A stretch of DNA of 64,000 nucleotides, taken from NCBI GenBank assembly GCA_013398615.1, contig VZSR01000520.1, positions 26,703,604-26,767,603 of the forward strand, read 5' to 3'. The DNA is from Brachypodius melanocephalos. Taxonomy: Eukaryota > Chordata > Aves > Passeriformes > Pycnonotidae. A model generated the notes under the pieces. The model did not search any database and was not told the DNA's origin. It saw only the letters and a list, made by a program, of their open reading frames with translations. The position numbers were made by a program, and so were the translations under genes. Shown piece by piece: positions 49,501 to 61,500 of this stretch (position 1 is the first letter of the stretch; each line of letters begins with the position of its first letter).

Positions 49501-52500
49501 CTTCACCTCGGTGCTTTGGTTGAACTTTGTTTAGATAGGGCAAATGAAGTTTAAAGAACCACATAAATTTATTCCTGATTTCCAGTGTACGTACATAGAA
49601 TATGGTTAAATTGTAGTTTAGGATGACGAAAGCTGAAGGACTTTGTCCCTCGTGACTGACTGCAACTCACTGACATTTCACTGCTACGGCCAAACAAACT
49701 CGTTCTTGTACTGTTTGATACAGCCAAAAAAAAAAAAAAGCTTTAAAAGCCCCTTCCACCTATCCTGGTCCCTTTGGTGCTTTGCAGGCAAGTCACTCAC
49801 CTTGCGTTGTGAAAGCAGTTAGCACACGTTATTTAAAAAAAGAAAAAAATCCAACCAAATTAGAATTAATCTTAGTGAATGAGACAACGAAGAGTCCTCT
49901 GCTACGTAGCATTGCTACATTGCTGGCGTCAGCAGCCCGGCAGGATCATTTCGGGCTCAGGCACTTGGCAGAGCTCGGGCACGCCCAGCCCTGCGCACCC
50001 GGGACCCACCTGCGGCCCGGCCCGGCCCTGCCCACTCCGCCCCGCCGGGCACTCCGGCCCCGCCGCCCGGGCCGGGATACGCGCGGGGGGCGGCCCGCGG
50101 GGAGCCAGGCCTTGCTCCCTCAGGGGAGTTTCATACCCGTGCCAGCCGCTGCCGCCTGGGCACACATGGAGGCGGCCGGCGCCGCACGGGAGGTCAGTTC
50201 TCTGAGCGTGACTTTAGGGAGGAACAGGAGCAGGTTCCGCTGTTCCTCCACGTCCGTGCCGGAGGACGGGGCCGGGACGGTGGGCGCACGCGGAGGGGAG
50301 CTGCCTCCCTCCGGCGGTGCCCGTGCCCAGGGGAGGGTCTGGCGGCAGAGGTGCGGAGCCGCCGGGGAGCCGCGCTGAGCGGGCGGGGAGAGCCGGTACC
50401 GCTCGGCCCCCCGTCACCGCGGCAGCAGTGGTTCCTCCCTCGCCCCCCTCGCGGGCAGTGGTACGGGCCGGTTGTCAGGCGGCGGGCCGGAAGGGGCGCG
50501 CGCCGCCCGCGGGAAGATGGCGGCGGGCGGGCGCGGGGGGCCGGCGGCTGGCACCGGCATCGGCACGGCCGGGCTGTGGCCGGGGCTGCGGGACAGCGCC
50601 CGGCGCTACTGCGGGCTGGCCGGGGAAGGGCTGCGCTGGGTGAGTGACGCGGTGACGCGGGGCTCGGCGCAGCCCCCGCGAGGGCCGGGGTCTCGTGCAG
50701 CGCTGCTGCTGAGGTGCTCGGGCAAATCGGAAATTAAGACTTAACTGCACAGTACCGTGGTCTTAGGCACGGGTCACATGTAGTAAATTTGAGCTACATG
50801 GTTCATGTCGTATCTTTGAGCAAACAGATCCGTTTACAAATGAAATGTGAGTGTATCGAAGTGTTTAAAATGTGTTAAATCACTGGTGTGTTCAGTATGT
50901 TATTTTAGCGTGAGGTTGGTTGAACAGGTTTTTCTACCAAGCAAGTTTCCTACCAGATAATCAAGAAGTGTTTACTACTATTGATTTTTCCAGCAGTGAA
51001 ATGTGTAAGACAACTCAAAGGAGAATTTACCGTAGTAAATTCTCAGTATCTAAAGAGGCCAACAAAAAGGCTGGAGAGGCACTTTTTACAAGGACACGTA
51101 GTGGTAGGATGGAGGGGAATGGCCTTTAAACTGGAGAGGGTTCACTTAGGTTAGATAAGAGAATGAAATTCTTTCCTTTACTTGTTTGGGTGATGAGACA
51201 CTTGGGCAAGTTGTCCAGAGAAGCTGTGGATACTCCATCTCTGGAAGTGTTCAAGGGAAGGCTGGATGGGGCTTTGGGGAAGTAGGTCCAGTGGAAAGTG
51301 TTCTTGCCAATGGCAGAGGGGTTGAAACTAGTTGATCTTTTAGGTCCCTTTCAACCCAAATCACTGTGATAATTGATAGTCTCAGAAAGAAAAGGTTTCA
51401 GAGCTTTATCTGTTGATTTTCATATCTTGTTGGAATTTCTTCCTTTTTTTTTCTTCACTTGGTAGATCTATAATTTAAAAATCAAATGTTTTGTTAACCA
51501 TTTTGTCAGAGTTTTGGGAAAAAACAGATACACAAGCCTTGGAAGTAAATGATGTCAACATGTAACGTCTGTTTCAGTAAATAATATTAACCTCTTTTCT
51601 TTTAGCTGAAACTTTTTACTTTACTTTTCAGGCTGTGGCTTCACTGCCTGAAGATATGAGACCTGGCCCTGATCTGTATGGTTTCCCGTGGGAAATAGTG
51701 ATTTGTGCTGGCATTGTTGGAGCCTTGACAATTCTCTTGTTCCTGTACAGAAGTTATCAATCAGTAAGTGTTGTGGTTTAACCCCAGACAGCAACTAAGC
51801 ACCACACAGCCACTCTCTCGCTCCCTCTGTCACGTTGGAATGAGTGAGGACTAAAAGCTAGAAAACTCGTGGGTTGAGATGAAGACAGTTTAATAGGGAA
51901 AGCAAAAGCAGCGCATACAACAAAGCAAAACAGGGAATTGATTCACTGCTTCCCATGGGCAGGCAGGTGTTCAGCTGTCTCCAAGCAAGCAGGGCTCCAT
52001 CACGTGTAGCAGTTACTCCAGAAGACAGACTCCATCACTCCAAACACCCTCCCTGCCTCCTCCTTCCCCTCAGATTTATGTGCTGAGCATGATGTCAGCG
52101 TGGTGTGGGTTATCCCTCTGTTCTGTGTCCCCTCTGTTCTGCTGTTTCTTGTGAACCTGCAGCCTCCTTGTGGGTGAGGTGAGAAGCAGAAGAGGTCTTG
52201 ACTCTGTGTGAACACGGCTCAGCAATAACTGAAACATCCATTTGTTATCAGTGCTTTTCAGCACAAATCCAAAGTACAGCCCCATGCCAGCCACTGTGAA
52301 GAAAGTTAACTCTATTCCAGACAAAACCAGCACTGAAAGTGTTCAAGTTACTTGCAGAAATGTAAAGTCCATTAATAGTTTGATTTGAAGTTGGTAGCCT
52401 TCCTGTACAAAATATATAATGCTTCAGAGTTTTAAATCTATTGTGATTGAATTTAGAATCTCTAGAAGAGAAATTGAAAAGTCTGTTTTGTCAAGATAAT

Positions 52501-55500
52501 AAGTATTTGGACATGTAGAGAGTGACTGTTGTAAGAGGAAATGTGGTGAAACTCACTGTATGAAGGCTTCCTTTTTTCTTTGTAATTTCTACACTGGACT
52601 TTCAAAGTCAGCCTTTAAATTATTTTCACAGGATACAGATATCTCCCCTAGGGTGTATTTATTGCTGTGTGTGTTGATATCTCTGTGATTACTAGCCTGG
52701 CCATAGCCAGAGCAGCTCAAATCTTTCAAGGTGATTGTAAGCAAAAGCAATCCACATGGTTTCCTGTCAAGGGAGACATTTTCAAACTGTTTGCATAGTG
52801 ACACCTGGATTCTGTTTATTGCAACACTGGAACACTGAACCAATTTAATTGCATGCTCTTTGTGAACACTAATCTGATGACTTTGAGAATTGCAGTACTG
52901 AAACCTTTTAATGCACAAATCAGATTATATTTTTGCAGTAATGTCCGTCTTCTCTTGAAAGTAAGTAAAGATCTGAGTAGTAAAAGTTGCTTACCATACT
53001 TTATCTGCTGTGGAATTGGAGTCAGTATCTGTAATTCAGTATTCTAAATTTCTTCCAATTTTTCGCATACTGTCATACAGACAATGTGATTTTCATAGTT
53101 GGTGTGATGATACTCACGTTTTAAGACTGGTTGCATAGCTGTTTAGTTTTCCAGGTATGAGCAACTGCATTTTTAGGGTTTTACTGTCAGCCAACCTTGT
53201 CTGTAAGGCGATCTGTGTTTTTGTAAGTTAATGTATCTACAATTTGGTCATACCTTTTGTCCTCTAGAGGCATCCCTCTAGGTGATACAAAAGGCATTTG
53301 AACTGAAATCATGCAAGCAGCTAACCTGGTATTGTTTTCCTCCTGCACGTGTCACTTAAGGCATGAGATATTACAGAAGTTACTGACAGCTTTTTCAGTC
53401 ATCCTTACTTAGAGCTGCACTGACTGCTCCTTGAAGAATTGATAATTACTGAAAAGTAGTGGAACAACTAAACATTCATTGGGGATGATAGAATAAAAGT
53501 ATACTTAAAACTTTCTCACCCTTTTTTCATCATTTGGACTCCTTGGCTTTAAATGAGGAGAAAACAGGGAAGATCTGAGGGGCCCATTGTTATGTTAGGC
53601 ACATGACCCAGGCCCAGCCGTGGGAGAAATGCTGTGTTGTAACAGTTCTGTGGGTTCAGCCAAGTTCTGCATCTCTCGTGGAGGCCACTTGGGACAGATT
53701 TTGCCCTGCAGCTTGTTAGTTTTTGATTCTAGGGCACTAGACCCCACGTGGCAGCTGCTCACTTGGCATTTGAAGGATGCCCATTGGGTAGTACCTTACT
53801 GCAGCTTTAACTGTTGTGTGTTGTAATGTGTGGGAGATCTTTCTCAACAGGAAATCTGAGCTCATGTGTGCAGCTTTGCCCTCCCTTCCCTTTCCTACTC
53901 TTCTGACTTTGTGTGTGTCCACTATGGGGCTTTGTGTAGGCAGTCATGGGTATGTGATGAATATACAGAGGTGTGTTATTAAAGTGATTCAGGTGAAAAC
54001 TAGTCTCCTTTCCCCTCTTTAGTCTGATAAGAGTGGGAAAAGGATGGGCCAAACACACAGACATGGAAGGGGTAAGAGCAGAGGATATGATTGTCTGTTT
54101 TTAATAGAAGCCTGTGTTTATTTTCCTTTTTTAAGTTCCATGGTTAAACTTGGCATGGAATCAAAAGCTTTAAAAGATTAGCTTTCAGATACTATGCAAG
54201 AGTAATTGATCAGACATTTTAAGTATCTATTCTCTTTTTTTCAGGTTAGAAGTCGACTTTATGTAGGTAAGCTTATTTTTGATACTTTATTTTTCATATT
54301 CCTTTGGAGTATGACCTTCTTTCTTTTTTCACCTTTAATTATTTGGATGATGCAACATTTGCTTGTCTTTCACTTTTTAGGAAGGGAAAAACAGCTTGCC
54401 AATAAAATTGCTGAACTAGTTGAAGAAAAATGCAAAATTCTTGAAAAACTCAGCCTCTGCAAAAAAGAGGTAACAGTGCTCATTTATTGCTTTCAGATGT
54501 GCTGTAGAAGTGGATTCAATCAAATAAAGTATTAACTTTTCTAGAAGTAAGATGTTTTAAAGCTTTCAAAGGGATTCTTCAAATGCTTTTTTCTGTCAGT
54601 GCCTTTAAGAGCAATTGAGGTGTTAGCAAATTCTGCCTTTAAACTCTCAATACAGTGTATTTCACTGGAAGCAACTTCAAAATGTCCTTTTTTGGTTTAT
54701 GTCACTGGGACAGCCTGGTAGGGTTAAGGCTTTCCTGATTTCCAGCGAGATGCATTTATAAATATTTAGGTAATGTCTGTGTTTTAGACTAGAGCATCAC
54801 AAATTAATGCTAGTGTTTAATCAATTATTTACCTGTATTCTGACATAAAGTAATTCCTTTTCAGTTTGAAGATTTACAGTTGTCTCTGAAGGATGGTANN
54901 NNNNNNNNNNNNNNNNNNNNNNNNNNNNNNNNNNNNNNNNNNNNNNNNNNNNNNNNNNNNNNNNNNNNNNNNNNNNNNNNNNNNNNNNNNNNNNNNNNGT
55001 CATATTTAAAATATACTTCTTGTCTTCATATGTAATTAATATCAAATGTTTTACTAACTCACAAACCAACTTGATTTAGGAAATGCATGAAAAACTGAAC
55101 AAGTCAAACTTGAAACTCAACGAGGAAATAGAGAATCTAGAAAGAGAACTGGAAGAACAAAAATCTAAGCAGTCGGAAAATGATACTTTGGTAAGAATAA
55201 ATAGAATCCTATCTCTGTTTCTATTCATTTAAAAAAAATCTCACAGAACAAAAAAATCTCTGCAGACAAAACAAACTATTTTCTGAAATAAAAACTACAT
55301 TTTCCATTTTATCTTCCCTGTAACATTAGAAAAATTATAAAAGAAAATACTCAAAAGAAGAAAAGCTCTTTTTACATGCAGTTTTACTGATTCAGCAGTA
55401 GAACTTTCTCAGTTTGAAAATAAAAATGATTTTATTAATTGCTTAGACATTGTCAGTCAAATATGTGAAAGAAGCTGTGTGACAACTAATAATTTTCAGG

Positions 55501-58500
55501 TGGCTGAAATTCAGGAGAAAGTGGAATCTTTAGAGAATGAAGAAAAATCTATCCAGTCACAAATTGATGAGGTATGTCTAACCTTTATCGTTTCTGTTTT
55601 CAAATCTTTGCAATTTCTCTATTCCCCATGTAGTTACTGTTTTAATTTTTTTTCTATTAAGGGTGTAGAAATCATATGCTGTGTAAACCAAAAGACTTAG
55701 TAAAGCTTAGTACTTGGTGTGGCTTGATTGAGTAGCTTTTAATTCCATATAGTGATTGGCGTTTATTGAGTAGTTACCTTGTCTTTTCTTTGCTTTCTTA
55801 CTCCTCAATGGTATATAGTATTGCAAAACTACAGTCAGCAAAACCTGTTGAAATTGTAGAGAAAGTGTGAGAATATGTATGTAGCACAGCCAGAAAACCT
55901 AAGACAAGTCCAGTAATATCATCACGATCCCACCTATATCTTCACCGATACCATTTAAACAACACACTTTTTAATTTCACTTAGGCCAAGTCCACCGTAA
56001 AAGTGTACCAGATTAATACTGAGAGACTCAAGACATCTGTTCAAGATGCAGTAGATGAAAACAGCCATCTCCAGGAAAGTGAGAAACAGGTAGATTCTTC
56101 CTGGTTATCTTTAGAAATACTGTGTTTTCCTGTGATACTAATAAATAGGATTTCTCCAAAAAGCTTATCCTCAACAAGTTTGTTAATAGCTCTTGTGTGT
56201 TTTAGTAAATGAAATGAGGAAGAGGACATGTTTTTTGAAACAATTTTACATTGGAGTAACTGTCTAAAATACTCCTGTTTTAAAAGAAATGCAGTAGTTA
56301 CAGTTTGTGAGGAATCATGCATGGCATTCAGTGGAAGGAGAGCATGTGGTAATGAAAGTCTAATAAGAACTCTGCTGGGACCTGGAGGAAAGCAGAAGTA
56401 TCTGTACAAGTCCACAGCTAGGATTCTCTATAGAGGCAGAGAGAAATTTCTTTTATTTGATCTAAAAAACCAAAGAAATTGAGGAATGGCAGAATATTCA
56501 GAAGGCAAGTAAAAAATGTACCCTAGATGCACTGTACCTGTATTAATTGAAAGTCAGGTACATAACAGGAACAGAAAAGACTGTTACTTCTCAAATTTTA
56601 GTTGTCTGTTTTCCTCAGTGCTGCAGTCAGATCACAAAGAACACTCAATATTTTAAAATATTTAGCATGTGCAATAGTTGTCCTGTGCAGTACGTTGCTT
56701 TACAGTGAAGCTATTTATTTTTTCTAACAAATAGGTATTGTCTATGAACATTTAATGTTCTGTGTAATGTTGGTTTGTTGTGATTTTAATGGATATGTGC
56801 TTATTTTCCTGACTGACTGATGATCTCCCTGTTGTCTGAGGAATAACCTGATAGATATTTGCAGAGGGGAAGGAGTAATTGTGGGAGTGGAAGTACAGGC
56901 CTATTGCTTTTTAGCAGTCTTATAAAAAGCTGGGGAGTGCTTTAGTCCTCTCTGTCAGAACAGGGTATGTGTCAAACTTTGTGGTTCAGGAAAAAGAAAG
57001 GGATACTGGAAATTTTTGGTTTTTTGCAGGGGGAATAGTTCAGTTCTGCACAACTCTGTTAGTAAAACTTGATCTTTTTCCCTTGTTCTAGAAGGAGCCC
57101 ATCTTTGTGATTACCAAAAAAGAAAGAGAGTTTTATTAAGAGCTGTGGGTGGAGAAGCTGTAGATTTTACTATCATTGTGAGATTAAGTTGCTTGAGAAT
57201 TATTTTCTTTCAAGAGTCTTTTTGTTTTCTAGTCTCTACATCCTCTTCATTTTTGTGAGGAGGATGGGTCTGGTCTCAGTGCATTGTTTCAAATATGACA
57301 GTATTCTTAGGTAATAAATTTTGAGAAGCAATACATAAAGTTTTAATAGAGAGGAATTTTCTTTTTTTTCCCCATATGGTAATTTCTTGTGTTCAAACAG
57401 AAATAATCCAATTTAATAATTTGTGTGTGTGACAAAAATCTTCACTTTCCTTCCTTTTTAATAAAGTAAAAAAATAGTACTTAGAGAAGGATAATGCTAA
57501 GTGCTGGCAATTGCCTATATTTCTTAAACAATCGTTTTATGCCAAAGAAAAGCAGGGGAAAAAAACTACTAAAAACTATTTCCAGGGTTTAATAGCTATC
57601 TTTTTTTTCCTAGATGAAAAAAAAGTTCTTTTCCATTTCTTCTAGATAAAATAAACTGGGTATAGGTAGTTCCTTAACCACATTATTTAGGATTAATTAC
57701 TACACTTTGTCTTTAACAAAACTCCTTTGTTGAATTTTGTTGCAGTTTTTAGTAGTTTGAGAACATTTGTGTGTAGCTTACTGTGCTATTTAGTAGATAA
57801 ATAACCTATTATGATTTGTTGCTGGAACCTGCTAAGTAAAAAAGAGAAAGTGTCTGCTTTACTTAGTTGTGTTCTCATTTCTGAGGGGCTTTCTAAGTGT
57901 GAGAGTTAGTTTACTATATCAGAATATCCATATCCTTTTGTTTTCCTTTCCTGCTTTTTTTAAAGATGGAATTTCATGTATGCTCAGAAGGTGTAACAAA
58001 GGTTATTTGTTAACAGAAACTAGAGTCTTTTCTTCCTCTGTCTGTTTTATGCAAATGTGTTGTAATCTTCTGGCACATCACAAACTTTATAAGAGATGTG
58101 CTGTTTCAGGTTCGTGATGTGTGAGAGAGAGGATTGGGCCTTTTAGGTTGAACAAGGGAACTGTTAATGAACTTCTGTGCTTTGCTGCCTTTTTGGTTTG
58201 TTTTTTTTTTCTTCTTCAGGAACATTAAAAATATCTGTTGCTTTAGAGCATTGCAAATTCTTGCTGTTTCTTTTTATTATAATTCTTACAGGTGTATAAA
58301 GTCAACTTATACAATGTAAATTTATTTTCTCTTCGGTTTCATGAAGAAAGAATCTCTTAGAAGTCATCTTTTGATGATGACAATTAATGATAAAGATAGT
58401 TGTCTGTGTATCTAATCTAATTCAAATCGTTAATATGTTGTTTGCATTATGCTTAAAGTTTATACATGCCTTTTACTGCTTGGAAAGCGCAACTGTGTGC

Positions 58501-61500
58501 CAAGGGGCAATGTGTGTTAATTCTAGTCATATAATTCTAGTCATATACCTTTTGTTCTGTGTCTTCTAGTTTATCTTTGATAAGTAGTGTTCAGGCTTGC
58601 TTGTCTATTTGCATGACAGTTCCTCTGTTTAATTACCATTTTCTGGTTTATTTTTAGTATAACTGCCTGTTATGTTCTCATTGCTCAACCTAGTTATTCT
58701 TTTCTGTACATTTACTGCTCTTAAACTGATTGCCTGTTGTGCAACTTTAAGCAGTATTTTTTGACAGACTCTTAAGACAGTTTGTTTGTACTTTACCCCA
58801 TGTTGTTGTAGTGCATGTTTTGTCTTAACAGAAATTTGCGTCCATTTGATTTTGTTCTCACAATATAATTAGTTAATATGTTGCAATGGTTATTTTTAAT
58901 AGCTGGTGATGAAGTGTTTTAACGCCTTTACTCCGGTAAAAATACTTTTGTGAAATGAGGTTTTACTAGGAAATAGCTGTAAAATGTAACCTTGGAACCA
59001 ACCTATCATTTTAGTTATGTACAGTTAATTGCAGAGATTACATACTAGTAGGTGTTGATTACATACAGCTGTGACTTTCATTAATGGGGAAGCTTTTTAA
59101 AAATAAAATTTAAAAATTACTTCAAGAGGTATGGAGAAGAGGAGGAGAAATAATACAGTTTTGCAAGTCACATGAATATAAATAACTGCCTAAAAGCTTC
59201 CTGTTTTCACTTACTTCTTTGACCACTTCTAAGTTGAAAAGACACAGGCACCATTTCAGAATTGTGTGTGCATGTTGGAGTGTGAGTGTTTTCCATCCAT
59301 TCCCCAGTGAATGTCGCTGTTACATAAATTATCACTACTTTCTATTCATTGCTATTGTCACATCAAGATTTTTAAACTTGAGTGGAATAAACTGAACACT
59401 TCCAATAAATGCTTATAAATATCCTAACAACTAATTACAATGGACAGCTATAGCAGCTAAAGCAACTGAACTATATCACAGAAGTCTTAATTTTCAACTC
59501 TTGAGGTAACCTTCTTGTGGTCTAGTCTCTGCTAATTCTTACTGGTGGGTGAGAGATTTAAATCCCACTTATGTACAGAAAATACACTTAACAGGCTCAG
59601 TATTCATGCTTGATTCTTGGTTTTGTAGACAACCACACTAATCTGATATTTCCCTATTTAGCTTTTACGAGAAGCTGAAGGATGGGGTGAACGACTTAGT
59701 GAACTAAATGAACAAACAAAGATGTTTGAATCATCTAAAACAGATGTAGAAGAAGTTTTGAAAAATAAGGAGAGCCAAATCAAGGTAAATTATGACATTT
59801 AGGATTTAATCAAATTATTCAGACTGATTCTAATCATAGAGTTCCAAGAAAGCCTGACAACCTCTCCTTGTCTTAATATGCCTTACGCTGTTGTAGGCTT
59901 TTGATTGCTGTCTCTATTCTCTAATGTCATATTTCTGGCTAAGCAAAAAGAAAAAAAAAAAAAAGCACAATGGAGCAGTCTGATAAAGACAACTAAGGAA
60001 AAACTCTTTTAGTTCTGATAGAGTATTGGCTTTCCCCGTGTTCCTAGTTTGGAGTGTGAAACTTACATACACAAGCCCCATTAAAGCATGCATGCTTAGA
60101 GCTACCTGAAAATTCTTTGTAAGGATGTGCCTGTTGACCTGCAAATACATGCTTTGATATAAAAAGTATTACCAGGCATCTCGGATCTTGTATGTGGGAT
60201 TGACTTAATCTACTAAGAGAACTGAATAAAGGACAGAAATCCTGGAAAGTAATTGTAATGATAACTACATTTTCATTGCTTGTATTTGTGAGGTTTTTGT
60301 GTGCTTTTTCTTAGTCACTGACACAATATATACTGAACATGAAAGACTGGAGTTCAGCAATACGAGAAGATGGTGACGCTGAAGACAACCACTGGGACAC
60401 AGATATAAAGGGTGAAACAGAGAATGGAGAGCACTTAGGTATGCTTTGCGTAGTTTCCCTGTTTAAATATGTACCAGATGTTTTAGAAATACAGAACTGA
60501 CTAACTTCCAGGAAAATTGAAAGGTTAGCTTTATAGAAGTCAGAGTTTTAAATCTCACCCAATGTCATTCATGTTGAACTGGTAACTGATGGTTGGACAT
60601 CTCTGGAATAGCAGCCTGTCCTCCTGTTCAGCACTGTGGCATACGGGCTGTCACAGAGCAGCGTGAAGACTCAGTGTCATTCTGCAGTATGTACCTGGGT
60701 ATTAAGCAGTGACTTTGTGGCATTTCTAGGTGGAAATCTTGCTTTTATTTCTCCTTTAAGCTCCTCCCAGCAGTAGTACTGAGGGTCCTTAGAGCCCAGT
60801 TTCTGCTTCCTTATCCTTAGAGGTGTTTGTTGTTTGTTGCAGGCAGTGTGGTAGCACTGTCATCTAATGGGTGTGGATGTGAGTCCCCTTAAACAGCAAC
60901 ACAGAAAAGCCCTCGTCCTTTGTTCTCTTTGTTAATAAAGTGGTGCTTAATGATACCATTGGGCAAGTGTCTGTGAATCTTACAGTGTGTATTCAGCACC
61001 TCACTTTTAACATGACCAGTCTGAGTCGTGATTGACTGGCAAACAACGCACTGCAATACTGGCATATCTTCTACTCACACCCCTGCTTTTTTTGCTCCTT
61101 TATCTCCAGGTATGCTATGCCTATTGTGGTATGTTGGCATTGCTCTTGTATAAAAACCAAATAATAGCAGTAAGCTCTGTCACAAATCCTTTCATGCTTT
61201 TTACATGACTTATTGTTCTATTCCTTCAAGCAGATGATGAGCAAAAGCGAACTGTAAAGAAATTGATCTATGCTGCAAAGGTACGTGATTTTAAGAAACT
61301 TGTGGGAAGAGGGGAACTAGAGGGAATATATGTAATTGTTCTGGTGATACCAGTTTCAGAGTTCAGCATCTTTTAATGTTTAATTAGATATTTTTGCATG
61401 CAAACACTTTCTTAATTTTGTAATCTTATAATGTTCTCTTTTTTAAAAATTTTGATCGTAGTTAAATGCTTGTTTAAAGACCATGGAAGCAGAAAGAGAC

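Noticed and set aside
49782..50378. 198-codon frame upstream of the cTAGE5 first exon
   Set aside because: Composition-driven frame in the CpG island; it does not keep phase into the membrane exon and shows no homology I recognise.
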